Shown: piece after piece, positions 34,460 through 44,640 of the stretch
Numbering within the stretch: position 1 is the first letter of the stretch
Layout of the letters: every line of letters starts with the position of its first letter
Origin: UBA6059 sp965227155
Lineage (GTDB): Bacteria; Bacteroidota; Bacteroidia; Cytophagales; Cyclobacteriaceae
Length of the DNA stretch: 64,000 nucleotides
NCBI GenBank assembly: GCA_965227155.1
Contig: OZ245731.1
Coordinates: 124,001 to 188,000, forward strand
Direction: 5' to 3'
Notes under the pieces: model-generated
What the model was told of the DNA's origin: nothing
Seen by the model: only the letters and a program-made list of their open reading frames with translations
The model's database searches: none
Made by a program: the position numbers and the translations under genes

Positions 34460-34994
34460 CCCGCGGAGGAAACAGATTCTGACAGAAGCAGGCATTTCAT
34501 TTGAGGTACAAAAAATGGAGGTTGATGAAAGCTATCCTTCCGACTTGCCTAAAAATGAAATCGCAGAATACCTGGCTATCAAGAAGAATAAGGCCTATCG
34601 GGCAAGATTCAAAAATGAACTGATCCTCACAGCTGATACAACGGTAATTATAGACGATCGATTGCTGGAAAAGCCGGCCCATGACGAAGAGGCTCAGGCC
34701 ATGCTTGCCGCTTTGTCTGATCGGGCACACCAGGTGGTCACCGGGGTTTGTGTTTCATCGCCGGGGAAAACAGAAAGCTTTAGCGATACCACAGAAGTCT
34801 ATTTCAGGGCACTAACCCCTGAAGAAATTGATTTTTATATCAAAAATTACAAACCCTTTGATAAAGCAGGTGCTTATGGCATACAAGAGTGGATAGGTGC
34901 CATCGGTATTACCAAAATTGAGGGCTCTTACCTAAACGTGATGGGTTTACCCATGCATCGGGTGTGGGAGGCATTTAAATATTTTACAATCTAA
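34422..34994 (+). CDS. maf: Maf-like nucleoside triphosphate pyrophosphatase
   Basis: A 190-residue house-cleaning enzyme that hydrolyses non-canonical or methylated nucleotides to monophosphates. It begins PLILASNSPRRKQILTEAG, followed by EVDESYP, LTADTTVIIDDRLLEKP, VTGVCV and DKAGAYGIQEWIGAI, with the ending GLPMHRVW. The ATG at 34422 starts just before the substrate loop. Its first 38 bases overlap the end of the DUF1015 gene, so the two are coupled. Confidence 0.93.
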   Translation: MNLDRPLILASNSPRRKQILTEAGISFEVQKMEVDESYPSDLPKNEIAEYLAIKKNKAYRARFKNELILTADTTVIIDDRLLEKPAHDEEAQAMLAALSDRAHQVVTGVCVSSPGKTESFSDTTEVYFRALTPEEIDFYIKNYKPFDKAGAYGIQEWIGAIGITKIEGSYLNVMGLPMHRVWEAFKYFTI

Positions 34995-35062
34995 ACAATT
35001 GGTAAGGCCTGTAGATTTCCCTTCGAATAATTTCACATATATCAATTATAACAACAAGATAT

Positions 35063-35236
35063 ATGAAGAGATTAAAGATGATAGTGAAAGAAATTTACCT
35101 GAACTCACTTTTTCAATTAATACGTTCAATATTGGTAAAATATATTCTTGATCGGATTTTGGAGAAAATACTTAATCTATGGACTGTACTTTATGAAATT
35201 TCAACTCACACGGAATTGTTTTCACAAATATTTTAA
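35063..35236 (+). CDS. Possible small protein (57 residues)
   Basis: Within the 254-base gap after maf, an ATG at 35063 opens 57 codons: MKRLKMIVKEIYLNSLFQLI, IRSILVKYILDRILEKI and so on, ending SQIF. The product is hydrophobic and basic, compatible with an amphipathic or membrane-associated peptide. No family recognised, no clear promoter, and A+T-rich sequence can give such frames by chance. Reported with low confidence. I see nothing else in the gap. Confidence 0.25.
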   Translation: MKRLKMIVKEIYLNSLFQLIRSILVKYILDRILEKILNLWTVLYEISTHTELFSQIF

Positions 35237-35248
35237 ACAAATAGAAAA

Positions 35249-36492
35249 TTATCCATTCTCCACTTCTTCCATAGCCGTGATCCTTTCCAGCAATGGTGGA
35301 TGCGAGTAATGCAAAAACACATGTGCCGGATGTGGGGTGAGGTTGCTCAAATGATCGCCTGACAATTTTTTTAACGCTTCCCGAAGCGGCTGACCTGCAT
35401 AGGTTTGTACCGCATAAGCGTCTGCTTCAAACTCATTCTTGCGGCTCAGCATATTCATCAGAATACCAATCACCTTACTCAACGGTGAAAAGAGAATTCC
35501 AAAAGCCAAAATGTTCAAATGAATAGCGGTAGTCTCTCCTCCCATCGCCCAGGTTACCTCAGAGCTATAAATCATCTGCGAGAGCAACCACAGCATGAAG
35601 CCTGTTTGTAATACGCCCAGTATCAATGACCAAACAATATGCTTTTTCTTATAGTGACCAATCTCGTGGGCCAATACAGCCACTAATTCTTCTGTAGTAT
35701 GTTTCTCAATCAAAGTATCATAGAGTACTACTTTTTTCTTTTTGCCCAAACCCGAGAAGAAAGCATTGGCTTTGCTGGATCTTTTGGAGCCATCAATCAC
35801 AAAAATATTAGTCAATGGAAAATCCACCTTTCTTGCATAGGCTTCAATCGCCTGCCTGAGTTCACCATCTTCCATAGGCGTCAGCTTATTGAACAAGGGA
35901 AGTATCAGACTGGTATAAAACAAGTTCATCACCAACATAAACACAGTAATCACCACCCAAAACCAAATCCAGAAATTACTACCCAACAGAAAGATCAGGA
36001 AAATAAGTGTACCTAAAAGCAAGCCACCTATGATTACCGTGAGCAAATACCCTTCAGTTTATCGGAAATAAATGTTTTAATGGTGGATTTATTGAAACCA
36101 AATTTCTCCTCTATCACAAAAGTAGAATACCACTGGAAAGGAATGGTCAATATATCTGAAGCGAAGAATACGACAGCAAAGAAATAGAGTGAAAGTAATA
36201 GTTCATTTTGTGCGTAATTCCGTAACCAATCGTCAACCCACCCAAATACACCAAAATAAAGGATGGCAAACATGGCCACAAAGGAAATAGTCTCAGTTAG
36301 TAAACCAAATCGGTAATTTACACGCTCATAGGCCTGCGATTTAGCATACCGCTCCTCATCATAAATGCCCTCCAGCTTAGCCGGGATAGGCTTTTTACTG
36401 GACTGATGGTTGAGGTATCCAATAATATTATCGAAAATAAAATCTGCTGATATAATCACCAGCAGAATGAGCAAAATGGTTTGATACTCCAT
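35249..36492 (-). pseudogene. M48 family (Ste24-like) metalloprotease interrupted by a frameshift
   Basis: Two adjacent frames together form one Ste24/CAAX-prenyl-protease-1-like membrane protease. The first part (36492-36034) has the N-terminal helices and FGFNKSTIKTFISDKLKG and stops after four wrong residues. The second (36046-35249) continues LLTVIIGGLLLGTLIFLI, then carries the zinc site VLAHEIGHYKKKH and the third ligand region NEFEADAYA, ending normally. The total of 1244 bases is one short of 415 codons. Adding one G to the GGG run at 36050-36052 restores KGYLLTVII, so a single-base loss explains the break. This may be a true mutation, a sequencing error or, less likely, programmed slippage. 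Confidence 0.88.
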
Positions 36493-36516
36493 AGCTGCAA
36501 AAATACGAGGTGCTAC

Positions 36517-37572
36517 TTAGAATATGAAAGGCACCGGGCAGCGTAGTTCTCGCACCTCTCTGGGTGGCTTTCTTGGGTCTCCAAGGTTGAAATTGAACAT
36601 CAGCGATATCTCGTGTGCACCGCCAGCATCTATGCCCAACTCTGACAAGGTATAATCATAGCTGTAGCCAATAGTGAGGTTATTGCGCACCACACCCACC
36701 ATCAGGATAAGTGCCTCATTGTTGGGGAAGTTTTCGAATTGCTTGATGGGGATACCCCGGTACCATAATCCGAATAACAATGGCTGGATCGTGGCATACA
36801 ATCCTAAATCCAATTGGTCAAATTCGCCCTGCGACCGGAAATTGAAAGTAGGCGTTATGCTTCTTTCCATTCCGTTATTAAGATCTCTTCTGCCCGCATT
36901 GAGTGGTAGTTTATAGCCACCATGCAAAGATGTCCTTGCGGGCAGCACACTTTGTCCGCCTATAAATGATTGATTGGGCTCCAATACATTGTGAAAAGAC
37001 ATACCCACCCAGATATTATTACTATATAGGATTCCGCCAAAGGCCAGGTCCATATAGCTCACATTCTGACCTGTATTGAGGTTTTCTGCTGTGGTTGGAT
37101 TTATGATACCCGTTGCATTGAGCTGGTCACCAAATGTCAGTTTGCTAAAATTGATATCTCGCAAGGTGTAAGACACCTGCATAGCGGGCCTGAAAGCCCA
37201 TTTATAATCCACATACATTTGGTAGGCGTATTGTAAGCCTATGGTAGTAGATTGTAAACCGGCAAGGCCTTCTGTATCAGAGGTGATGATCAACCCTGCA
37301 CTACTATTGTACTCCTCAAAATTATAATCTACATAGGCAGAGACTGTTTCGAAACTGTTGGGAATCTGGGGCCATTGGTTCCTGTAGTTAAAGCCGGCTC
37401 TTCCCTTTTGGTTAATCCCAGCTAACGCCGGATTTAGATATAATGGTGCCGCATAATACTGCGAAAACTGAGGGTCTTGCGCCCAAGCCTTGTTATCGGA
37501 AAAGAAATTCGCGGCAGTGAGAACTGTAGCGATCAACAAATACTTACACCAATGTTTTTTCACGCTTTGCAA
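36517..37572 (-). CDS. PorP/SprF family type IX secretion-associated outer-membrane protein
   Basis: A 351-residue protein with a signal peptide (cleavage after AWA, before QDPQ). The mature start DPQFSQYYAAPLYLNPALAG is the hallmark of the PorP/SprF family; beta-strand-rich barrel sequence follows. Relatives help surface attachment or maturation of particular T9SS cargo and are often encoded next to a large cargo protein, as here (divergent gene at 37760). It starts at TTG 37572; GTG three codons later is possible. Confidence 0.93.
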   Translation of the reverse strand: MQSVKKHWCKYLLIATVLTAANFFSDNKAWAQDPQFSQYYAAPLYLNPALAGINQKGRAGFNYRNQWPQIPNSFETVSAYVDYNFEEYNSSAGLIITSDTEGLAGLQSTTIGLQYAYQMYVDYKWAFRPAMQVSYTLRDINFSKLTFGDQLNATGIINPTTAENLNTGQNVSYMDLAFGGILYSNNIWVGMSFHNVLEPNQSFIGGQSVLPARTSLHGGYKLPLNAGRRDLNNGMERSITPTFNFRSQGEFDQLDLGLYATIQPLLFGLWYRGIPIKQFENFPNNEALILMVGVVRNNLTIGYSYDYTLSELGIDAGGAHEISLMFNFNLGDPRKPPREVRELRCPVPFIF

Positions 37573-37759
37573 AATATGTATTTAACGCTCAACTTCGAAA
37601 CTTAGCCAACAATACTTGCCGCAATTGTAATGAAAGTGCATAAATTTTCGTTGGCTTGTTACGCTGTTAATTGCTTGGCAATAATAGCCTTTTGTATTAA
37701 CTATGAATTTGACAATTAGGATAATCATAACCCTTATCAGAATGTTTAACGCATTAGCC

Positions 37760-40700
37760 ATGCGAAAATTAGGTGTTGGCCTGTCTTTTTTATTGACACT
37801 TGCCTGCCTGAAGCCGGCAAATGCCCAGGTAGACCGGCCGCTGGAGGAAAATTACTGGTATTTCGGCAATAGCAGCCAGGCAATACTTTTTGATAAGGGT
37901 AACCTGCCCTTGATCGAGGCTGAACTGATTGATAATCAGGTCACTCCGTTTGGTACAGGAGGTTCTGCGGTGATCTCCAATGATGAAACAGGGGATCTGC
38001 TATTCTACAGCGATGGTACAGATATTTATGACCCCTACAACCAGTCTGTGCTGGATGGTACACCGCTCAATGGAAATCCACAGCTAATCAATCCGGTAGT
38101 GGCAAGTCCAATTCCCGGCACACCCCGTAGTTTTTACGTTTTTACCAACTCTGGTGCTGGTGGAGTCAATGAAATTCAATACACCATTGTAAATGCCCTG
38201 CTAGATGGGAACAAAACAGATCCCGATCAGCCACCATTCGGAGATGCTACTGCCACCATAAATGCATCTACCGGCATCAACAATCCTTCTGATGCGATGA
38301 TCATAGTACCCGGAGAAGACAATGATTACTGGTTTATCAATCAGGATGTCAGCTCTGGGGAATTTAGGGTAATGGGTATCACAGATAGCGGATTTGGTGC
38401 TGTACAGACTTTTGATCTGTTCAATATCAATGTGCCCTCATTTGAGGTGTCCGCTTTCGCCTTCAATCCTGACTCAAGCCTGCTTGCGGTAGCACCCAAA
38501 GAGCAGAATAGAAATGTAATCATCCTGAATTTTGACCGTAGCAGTGGGGTTTTAAGTTTTAACACGCAGGTTTTAAATTCCGGTAATGCCGATAGTTTTG
38601 AAAATGCTATTGCTGACATAGCCTGGTCAGGTGATGGCTTGAAACTTTTTATCAGCAGATTAGGAACAGCTGATACCAGCCCTAATAGCGGTATGCTTTA
38701 TCAGTTTGGGCTGGATACGCTTTCCATATTGCGGCAGGTTTTGGATACTACCGTTTACCGAAGCTATGGCATCAAAAGAGGCCCCGACAATAGAATTTAT
38801 CATCTATACCAGCAAGAGGCTACTACCCCTTTGACACTTGGGCGTATTGACAGGCCAGACAGCATAGATAATGTTGCCTATGACAGCCTACCACTGGGCA
38901 ATACCCAGTTCAACGGGTTTTATTTTCCTCAGCATGCACCGGCAGCACCTACACCTTTCACTTTGTTGGATTTTTCGGTAACAGATTCTATTACATGCAC
39001 AGCTAGTGAGATGTTTTTCACGCCACGGGTAGAACCTACGCCTGAATTTGTAAGCTGGGACTTTGGCGATGGCAATAGTTCTAATGCTTTCTCGCCTATT
39101 CATAGTTATGAAATGGAGTATTCAGGTCCGGTTACCATGCGGGTAGGCTTGAATGGCGTATTTGGTGAAGTTACTAAGAATGTAACTGTACAAATGAATA
39201 GCCTGATGGTAGATTTAGGCAATGACACCACCATCTGCCCCGGAGAGCAGTTGGTGCTTGATCCATTTGCAAATAGCGAGAACCCTCCGACTCCAGGTAC
39301 ACAGTTTAGCTGGAATACAGGCGAAACCACCCCGACGATCATGGCCAATTCAGATACTACACGCACCTATTGGGTGTATGTGCAGGATCCCTCCGGCTGT
39401 ACGGCATTTGATGAAATAATCGTTACTGTATATGGCGATGAAACGCAGGTTCTAAATCATTGGTATTTTGGAAGAAATGCCGGTATAAACTTCACCCCGC
39501 AGGCCACAGCCCTGGATGATGGGGCGATGGTTGCCCCGGAAGGTGCCGCCACTGTTTCAGATCGTAATGGTGAACTGCTGTTCTACACAAATGGCAGTAC
39601 TGTCTGGAACAGGGATCATGAGGTGATGGCAAATGGTACTAATCTGGGAGGCGACAGTACCGTGACGCAAGCCGCGATGATTGTGCCGGTATCCGGTGTA
39701 ACAGCCGCAGGAGAACAAAGCGCGACCATATTTTATATTTTCATGCCCGATAAAATATATGGAAACTATAGTTATGATATGCGGTATGCCATTGTAGACA
39801 TTAAGCAGGATTCTGCAAAAGGGGCTGTTATCGTAAAAAATCAACCTTTGTTTAAAAATAGTACTGAGCGGATTACTGCTTCAGGCTTTGGAACAGGCAA
39901 TACCTGGGCCATCGGTCATGAATATGGTAACAATACCTTTAGGGCCTACAGTGTAGGTTCACAAGGTATAGAAGCGCCCACCGTGAGTTCTGAGGGATCT
40001 ATTCATGAATTTCGAGAGCCTCTTCACGGCAAGGGTTATATGAAATTGGCCTCCAATGGAGAATTATTGGGCGTAGCGCTACCCGGGAATGGCAATAGAC
40101 TTGAGATTTTTGAATTTGATTCGATAGGACAGGTAAGCGATGGGGTGAGTATAGACATCAATGAACCGGGTGCAGAGGTCTATGGCCTTGAATTTTCTTC
40201 TGATACAAGGAAAGTCTACATCACCACCAATAAAGCCAGCTCAAGACTTATTCAATACAGCCTCGATAGCCTGGGTACGGATAATGCCAAAGCGGATATT
40301 GAAGCTACCAAACTGGTCGTATTTAGTGGAGGCCAATCCCTGGGCGCTATACAAACCGGCCCTGACCGACAGGTATATGTGGCAGTAGAAAACAGCCAGT
40401 CGCTGGGTATTATCAATGGGCCTACTTCAGACAACCCAAGCTTTAGTCCTACCGCTTTTCCATTATTAGGTGGAACTGCGAGCTTACTTGGATTACCCAA
40501 TTTTGTACAAAGTGTGTCTAATCCGCCTTCCTCTCCATCTATCGGCATTGCCAATGCTTGCTTTGGTCAGCCCGTGGAGTTTTCAGGTACAGGCACCTCC
40601 GATATTGATGAATATGACTGGATCTGGGGTGACAATCCGGCAGCCTCTTTTCCTGACAACCCGGATACGCTGATGGTGCAAAACCCTACCCACCTGTATG

Positions 40701-42568
40701 CCGATTTGGGAGCCTATGAAGTGCAACTCAGGGTATACAATCGATGTGGATTTGATTCTGTTTTGGTAGATACACTCCAAATCAATCCATTACCCAATCC
40801 TTTAAATCTTGAATCACCTCAGAATATATGCCAGGACCCATTTCTGGATGTGGCTGCCCTGCCTACAGACTCAGCAGGCTTTACGTATACCTGGTCGACC
40901 GGTGATACTACTCGAGTGGTAAGGTTTACCGAAGCTACGCAGGCCAGTGTATTCGTAACCAATCAATTTGGTTGTTCATCTGACCCTGATACAGTATTTA
41001 TTGCCAATCAGAGGCCTGACCTGGCTTTGGGGCCTGATTTTACAGCCTGTGAAAGCGAAGAACTGGCAGATATTGACGGTAGTAATGGACAAGGCGGGCT
41101 AAGCTACGAATGGTTTATCAATGGTCAGGTAGTAGGTACTGACCGGTTTCAATCAGTCGATACCGATGTGCCCGGAGATTTCATCTATATCCTGGAAGTG
41201 TTTGAACCCATTACATCATGTACCGCTACGGATACCCTCCAGGTATCTGTGCTGGAAGAACCCAGGGTGACGGCCATAGAGACTTTTCCTTCTACCTGTG
41301 GGAATGCAACGGGCAGGCTCTCCTTTGAGCTCACCGGAGATGGCAACTTTGTTTATGGACTAAGTGGGCCAACTTCAGTAAGCCCAAGGGTTTTCAATAA
41401 TGTAAATCCCGTCACCATCGACAGCCTTGCCGCCGGTATTTATCAGCTAAGTGTAACCAATACGGTAAATGGCTGTACCAGTACACAAAACATAGCCATA
41501 GAAGACCTGGCAGCCTTTGACCTGGCCACCAGTCAGGCAGGGATTTGTGCCCTGGATATTCGGCTCAGTGGAAATGTAGCAGATTCTGTACTGGTATCTA
41601 TCGTTGATGAAGATGGCCTGAACGTAACAGCTGCTGATGGCACATTATACGATGGGTCTGTCCCCTTTGCCTCGTCGGCATTTATTAACAGCCCTTTTGA
41701 AGTGGGGGTTTCCGGTGGTGGGCAGTTTAGCATAGCTGTACAGGAAATCGGAGGCGCAGGATGTATCCAGACCGATAGTTTAAGCCTCATCCCACTAGAG
41801 GTGACCATTACGGCAGAACCCAACTGTGATATCGGCGGTCTCATACAACTTACAGCAGAATCCACGATCACAGAAGATGTCACCTTTCAGTGGTTGGACA
41901 GTGCTGGTAATGTAATCAGCGGAGAGACTTCAGCATTTTTAGATGTTGAAACCACAGGTGTTTATACAGTGAATGTCACTGATGTAAATGGTAATTGTTC
42001 AGCTTCAGATTTTATTGAAGTGCTGGTGGTACCGATTACTGACGAGCAACTCTTACTGGAAGCCAATGCTGCAATATGCTCGCTAGACCCCAATCCGGAG
42101 ACCGGTACAGTAACACTGGACCCTGGGGTTTTTGCTACATATGAATGGAGAATAAGGGGTGAAGATGAGGTTATTTCTGAAGACAGAATGCTCATCGTTT
42201 CAGAAGAAGGTACCTATGTGGTCACTATTTCTAATGGTTCTGTTTGTGTAACCGACAGAGTTGTGGTCGAGGATGATTGCCGACCGACAGTGGTAGCGCC
42301 TAATGCTTTTACGCCAAATGGAGATGGTCTCAATGACACCTTTGCGGTCTTCCCAAATGATTATGTAACGGAGTACTCTATCTTCATCTACAGCCGCTGG
42401 GGAGAATTGGTTTTTCAATCAAATGATATCAATTTCCAATGGGATGGGGTTTACCGTGGGCAGCCACTACCTGATGGTACCTATGCTTACGTGATGCGCT
42501 ACAGGAGTGAGCTGGATGCCAGCCAAAATGTAATTGAGCAATTTGGCGGGGTTACGATTTTGAGATAG
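37760..42568 (+). CDS. Giant secreted protein with PKD-like domains and a type B T9SS sorting domain
   Basis: A 1602-residue cell-surface or secreted protein. The ATG at 37760 gives a classic signal peptide (RKLGVGLSFLLTLACLKPANAQ); the longer frame from 37703 does not. Two related segments near residues 25-430 and 570-940 (NYWYFGNSSQAILFDKGN; HWYFGRNAGINFTPQ) look like beta-propeller domains. PKD-like domains follow (SWDFGDGNSSNAFSPIHSY; WIWGDNP with HLYADLGAYEVQLRVYN), then several Ig-like or SprB-type repeats rich in cysteine pairs. The C-terminal 90 residues, from NAFTPNGDGLNDTFAVFPND to FGGVTILR, are the gliding-associated type B sorting signal read by the type IX system. It pairs with the PorP/SprF gene upstream. 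The precise role is unknown. Confidence 0.93.
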   Translation: MRKLGVGLSFLLTLACLKPANAQVDRPLEENYWYFGNSSQAILFDKGNLPLIEAELIDNQVTPFGTGGSAVISNDETGDLLFYSDGTDIYDPYNQSVLDGTPLNGNPQLINPVVASPIPGTPRSFYVFTNSGAGGVNEIQYTIVNALLDGNKTDPDQPPFGDATATINASTGINNPSDAMIIVPGEDNDYWFINQDVSSGEFRVMGITDSGFGAVQTFDLFNINVPSFEVSAFAFNPDSSLLAVAPKEQNRNVIILNFDRSSGVLSFNTQVLNSGNADSFENAIADIAWSGDGLKLFISRLGTADTSPNSGMLYQFGLDTLSILRQVLDTTVYRSYGIKRGPDNRIYHLYQQEATTPLTLGRIDRPDSIDNVAYDSLPLGNTQFNGFYFPQHAPAAPTPFTLLDFSVTDSITCTASEMFFTPRVEPTPEFVSWDFGDGNSSNAFSPIHSYEMEYSGPVTMRVGLNGVFGEVTKNVTVQMNSLMVDLGNDTTICPGEQLVLDPFANSENPPTPGTQFSWNTGETTPTIMANSDTTRTYWVYVQDPSGCTAFDEIIVTVYGDETQVLNHWYFGRNAGINFTPQATALDDGAMVAPEGAATVSDRNGELLFYTNGSTVWNRDHEVMANGTNLGGDSTVTQAAMIVPVSGVTAAGEQSATIFYIFMPDKIYGNYSYDMRYAIVDIKQDSAKGAVIVKNQPLFKNSTERITASGFGTGNTWAIGHEYGNNTFRAYSVGSQGIEAPTVSSEGSIHEFREPLHGKGYMKLASNGELLGVALPGNGNRLEIFEFDSIGQVSDGVSIDINEPGAEVYGLEFSSDTRKVYITTNKASSRLIQYSLDSLGTDNAKADIEATKLVVFSGGQSLGAIQTGPDRQVYVAVENSQSLGIINGPTSDNPSFSPTAFPLLGGTASLLGLPNFVQSVSNPPSSPSIGIANACFGQPVEFSGTGTSDIDEYDWIWGDNPAASFPDNPDTLMVQNPTHLYADLGAYEVQLRVYNRCGFDSVLVDTLQINPLPNPLNLESPQNICQDPFLDVAALPTDSAGFTYTWSTGDTTRVVRFTEATQASVFVTNQFGCSSDPDTVFIANQRPDLALGPDFTACESEELADIDGSNGQGGLSYEWFINGQVVGTDRFQSVDTDVPGDFIYILEVFEPITSCTATDTLQVSVLEEPRVTAIETFPSTCGNATGRLSFELTGDGNFVYGLSGPTSVSPRVFNNVNPVTIDSLAAGIYQLSVTNTVNGCTSTQNIAIEDLAAFDLATSQAGICALDIRLSGNVADSVLVSIVDEDGLNVTAADGTLYDGSVPFASSAFINSPFEVGVSGGGQFSIAVQEIGGAGCIQTDSLSLIPLEVTITAEPNCDIGGLIQLTAESTITEDVTFQWLDSAGNVISGETSAFLDVETTGVYTVNVTDVNGNCSASDFIEVLVVPITDEQLLLEANAAICSLDPNPETGTVTLDPGVFATYEWRIRGEDEVISEDRMLIVSEEGTYVVTISNGSVCVTDRVVVEDDCRPTVVAPNAFTPNGDGLNDTFAVFPNDYVTEYSIFIYSRWGELVFQSNDINFQWDGVYRGQPLPDGTYAYVMRYRSELDASQNVIEQFGGVTILR

Positions 42569-42603
42569 ACTTAACCAAAGCCTCAGACATTCGTTATTTG
42601 TCT

Positions 42604-43185
42604 ATGACCTTTTTCGACGACCTTTATCAAAAACTATTCCCTGCCAAAAAGCAATCTCCGAAACTCGTCCATGAAGTCATCAATAGATCAGATCAATACC
42701 TGATTGACTATGCAGCCTGGTTCGGTAGTGATAGGATGCGTGCACAGTTGCAGGCCATCATTTCCGGTTATGAAGCCAAGCTCCTCAAGAACACCAGCTT
42801 TTATGATGTACACCTGCTCCATTCCAGCTATGCCAATGGATTTGCTTTGAGCTACAATCAGGACATAGGTAAGAAAGACTTCCAATTTCTTTTCGATTAT
42901 TTCTCAGAGCGAATACAGGAGCTACCCTACAAGATTGCCAATTCGGATGTCATGATTTCTGAAAAAGCGGATTTCATTGAAACTAAAGAGAAGCATTACC
43001 TCAAACCCAAAATAAATACAGTGGAGCCACCCATAGATCAGCAATTTGGCAATATTTTGATCGAGCATATTTTGGTTGATGACAAACCCTCTTATCTAAA
43101 ACTTGTGGCATCCGTATATTCAGATAGTTTGTATCAGAAACCATTAACTTTCGAAGATCTTTTTAAGCACATTTTTCGATTATGA
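42604..43185 (+). CDS. Hypothetical cytoplasmic protein
   Basis: A 193-residue soluble protein without signal or membrane helix. It begins MTFFDDLYQKLFPAKKQSPK; notable segments are YAAWFGSDRMRAQLQAIISG, DVHLLHSSYANGFALSY and YFSERIQELPYKIANSD. No family recognised. The ATG at 42604 is preferred over TTG at 42598. Its stop codon overlaps the next start (TTATGA), so these three genes (to 44089) form an operon. Confidence 0.6.
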   Translation: MTFFDDLYQKLFPAKKQSPKLVHEVINRSDQYLIDYAAWFGSDRMRAQLQAIISGYEAKLLKNTSFYDVHLLHSSYANGFALSYNQDIGKKDFQFLFDYFSERIQELPYKIANSDVMISEKADFIETKEKHYLKPKINTVEPPIDQQFGNILIEHILVDDKPSYLKLVASVYSDSLYQKPLTFEDLFKHIFRL

Positions 43186-43553
43186 GAAAATCATTTTTTC
43201 TGGCGGCATTTGTTTTCATGTTGGCACAGGTTAGTTCTGAAGGACAAGTATTGATAGAGGCCCAGATATTCAACACAAAGCTACGCGTAACTGTGATTGA
43301 TGACCTTGGCAATGTAGTGGAGGGAGCGGCAGTCGCCATATTTGCTACTGAATCTGATTACATCAATGATGAAATGCCTGTGGCAGGCCCTACGCTCACC
43401 AATGAAAAAGGAAGGGTCACTTTTAAAAATCTGGAAGAGAAGTCATATTATGTTGATGCACGCTTTGGCGACCAAAGCAACGAAGGTAGTGGAGTGATGA
43501 CCTCCAAACTGGAAAAAGGTAAGATCAACATGGTAAACACAGTGATAGAATGA
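43182..43553 (+). CDS. Secreted protein with a carboxypeptidase-regulatory-like domain
   Basis: A 123-residue exported protein with a signal peptide (residues 1-21, ending SSEGQ). The mature part is one beta-sandwich of the CarboxypepD_reg/SpaA type: LRVTVIDDLGNVVEGAAVAI, TNEKGRVTFKNLEEKSYYVD and a final KINMVNTVIE strand. Such domains mediate surface interactions. It overlaps both neighbours by four bases. It may be a periplasmic or lipid-free surface protein; function unknown. Confidence 0.65.
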   Translation: MRKSFFLAAFVFMLAQVSSEGQVLIEAQIFNTKLRVTVIDDLGNVVEGAAVAIFATESDYINDEMPVAGPTLTNEKGRVTFKNLEEKSYYVDARFGDQSNEGSGVMTSKLEKGKINMVNTVIE

Positions 43554-44089
43554 CCTCTCGTGATGAGTTACAACATGCACTGGAACATTATTTCACGAGT
43601 GATATAGTTGAGAAAACTTTTATCCCACTTTTCCTGGACCTGCTTAAAGAGGATGAGGCCTACCATAGAAGTTTGTCCTTTGGGCATCTTACTGCATCAG
43701 CATGGGTAATTTCTCAGTACCGGGATAAAGTATTGCTTATCCACCACAAAAAACTGGACCGATGGCTACAGCCTGGTGGTCACGCCGATGGGGATGAAAA
43801 CCTGGTTGCTGTGGCAGAAAAAGAGCTTGTAGAAGAAACCGGCCTTCAATCCTTTGAATTATTCTCGCCTGAAATTTTTGACCTGGATATTCATACCATA
43901 CCAGCCCGAAAAAATGAGCCTGAGCACGATCACTACGATGTGCGCTTTCTGTTTCGATCCGTAAATGATAATGACATCAGACCCAATCACGAAGTGAAAG
44001 AGGTCAAATGGGTGTCTTTGAAACAAATACCAAAAGAGTATTCACTTCAAAGAATGGCCCTTAAAAGCAGAAAAATCTTTAGTAAGTAA
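43550..44089 (+). CDS. Nudix hydrolase
   Basis: A 179-residue hydrolase. The Nudix box is GHADGDENLVAVAEKELVEETGL, close to GX5EX7REUXEEXGU (KE replaces RE), so the divalent-metal-binding glutamates are kept. Before it lies VLLIHHKKLDRWLQPGGH. It probably cleaves a nucleoside diphosphate derivative; substrate unknown. The ATG overlaps the previous stop codon. Its 3' end overlaps the convergent gene at 44079 by 11 bases. Confidence 0.9.
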   Translation: MTSRDELQHALEHYFTSDIVEKTFIPLFLDLLKEDEAYHRSLSFGHLTASAWVISQYRDKVLLIHHKKLDRWLQPGGHADGDENLVAVAEKELVEETGLQSFELFSPEIFDLDIHTIPARKNEPEHDHYDVRFLFRSVNDNDIRPNHEVKEVKWVSLKQIPKEYSLQRMALKSRKIFSK

Positions 44090-44315
44090 TGATCGAAGAA
44101 AGATCATCACTCATATCTTCAAACCGCTTAACCACCTTTTGAATAAACTCTTCCGTGATTAAGCTTTTGAGCTCCTTTTCATCAGTAACGTCAAATTCGC
44201 TGACCTTAAAGGTCTGCTCTAACATGCCCCTTTCAAATTTTACAATAAACTTATTATTCCAGTGGTAATAAGTGATTTTGACATGGGGATGTTGCTGTTC
44301 ATCTAAAACACGCAT
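44079..44315 (-). CDS. Small conserved hypothetical protein
   Basis: A 78-residue acidic protein starting MRVLDEQQHPHVKITYYHWN, then FIVKFERGMLEQTFKVSEFD and a helical C-terminus (LKSLITEEFIQKVVKRFEDM). The first half reads as a small beta sheet. No family recognised, though the even composition and ATG start suggest a real gene. It converges on the Nudix gene. Confidence 0.55.
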   Translation of the reverse strand: MRVLDEQQHPHVKITYYHWNNKFIVKFERGMLEQTFKVSEFDVTDEKELKSLITEEFIQKVVKRFEDMSDDLSSIITY

Positions 44316-44417
44316 CTTTCAAGAAGTAAAAATTATTGGTGTAATAATAATGATTCCTTGCTTAGAAATGGTTTGAATAATCTATACTTTTACCCTTTAA
44401 ATTAATTTTATAGTATA

Positions 44418-44609
44418 ATGCAAACTGGAAAAGTAAAGTTTTTTAACGAATCCAAAGGCTATGGATTCATTGTTGCGGACGAAAATGCACAGGAAATTTT
44501 TGTCCATGTTTCAGGCTTAATCGACGAAGTTAAGCAGAACGACTCAGTAACCTTTGAAGTAAAAGAAGGGCGCAGAGGCTTAAATGCCATTGATGTTAAG
44601 CTAGCCTAA
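44418..44609 (+). CDS. Cold shock domain protein
   Basis: A 63-residue OB-fold RNA chaperone. The two nucleic-acid-binding motifs are GKVKFFNESKGYGFIVA (RNP-1) and EIFVHVSGL (RNP-2); the C-terminus ends RRGLNAIDVKLA. Complete, single-gene transcript, ended by a terminator at 44641. An A+T-rich leader of about 100 bases precedes it, without an exact TAnnTTTG box. Confidence 0.95.
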   Translation: MQTGKVKFFNESKGYGFIVADENAQEIFVHVSGLIDEVKQNDSVTFEVKEGRRGLNAIDVKLA

Positions 44610-44640
44610 GCAATAGAATAGTTATCATCATTTTTTATTG

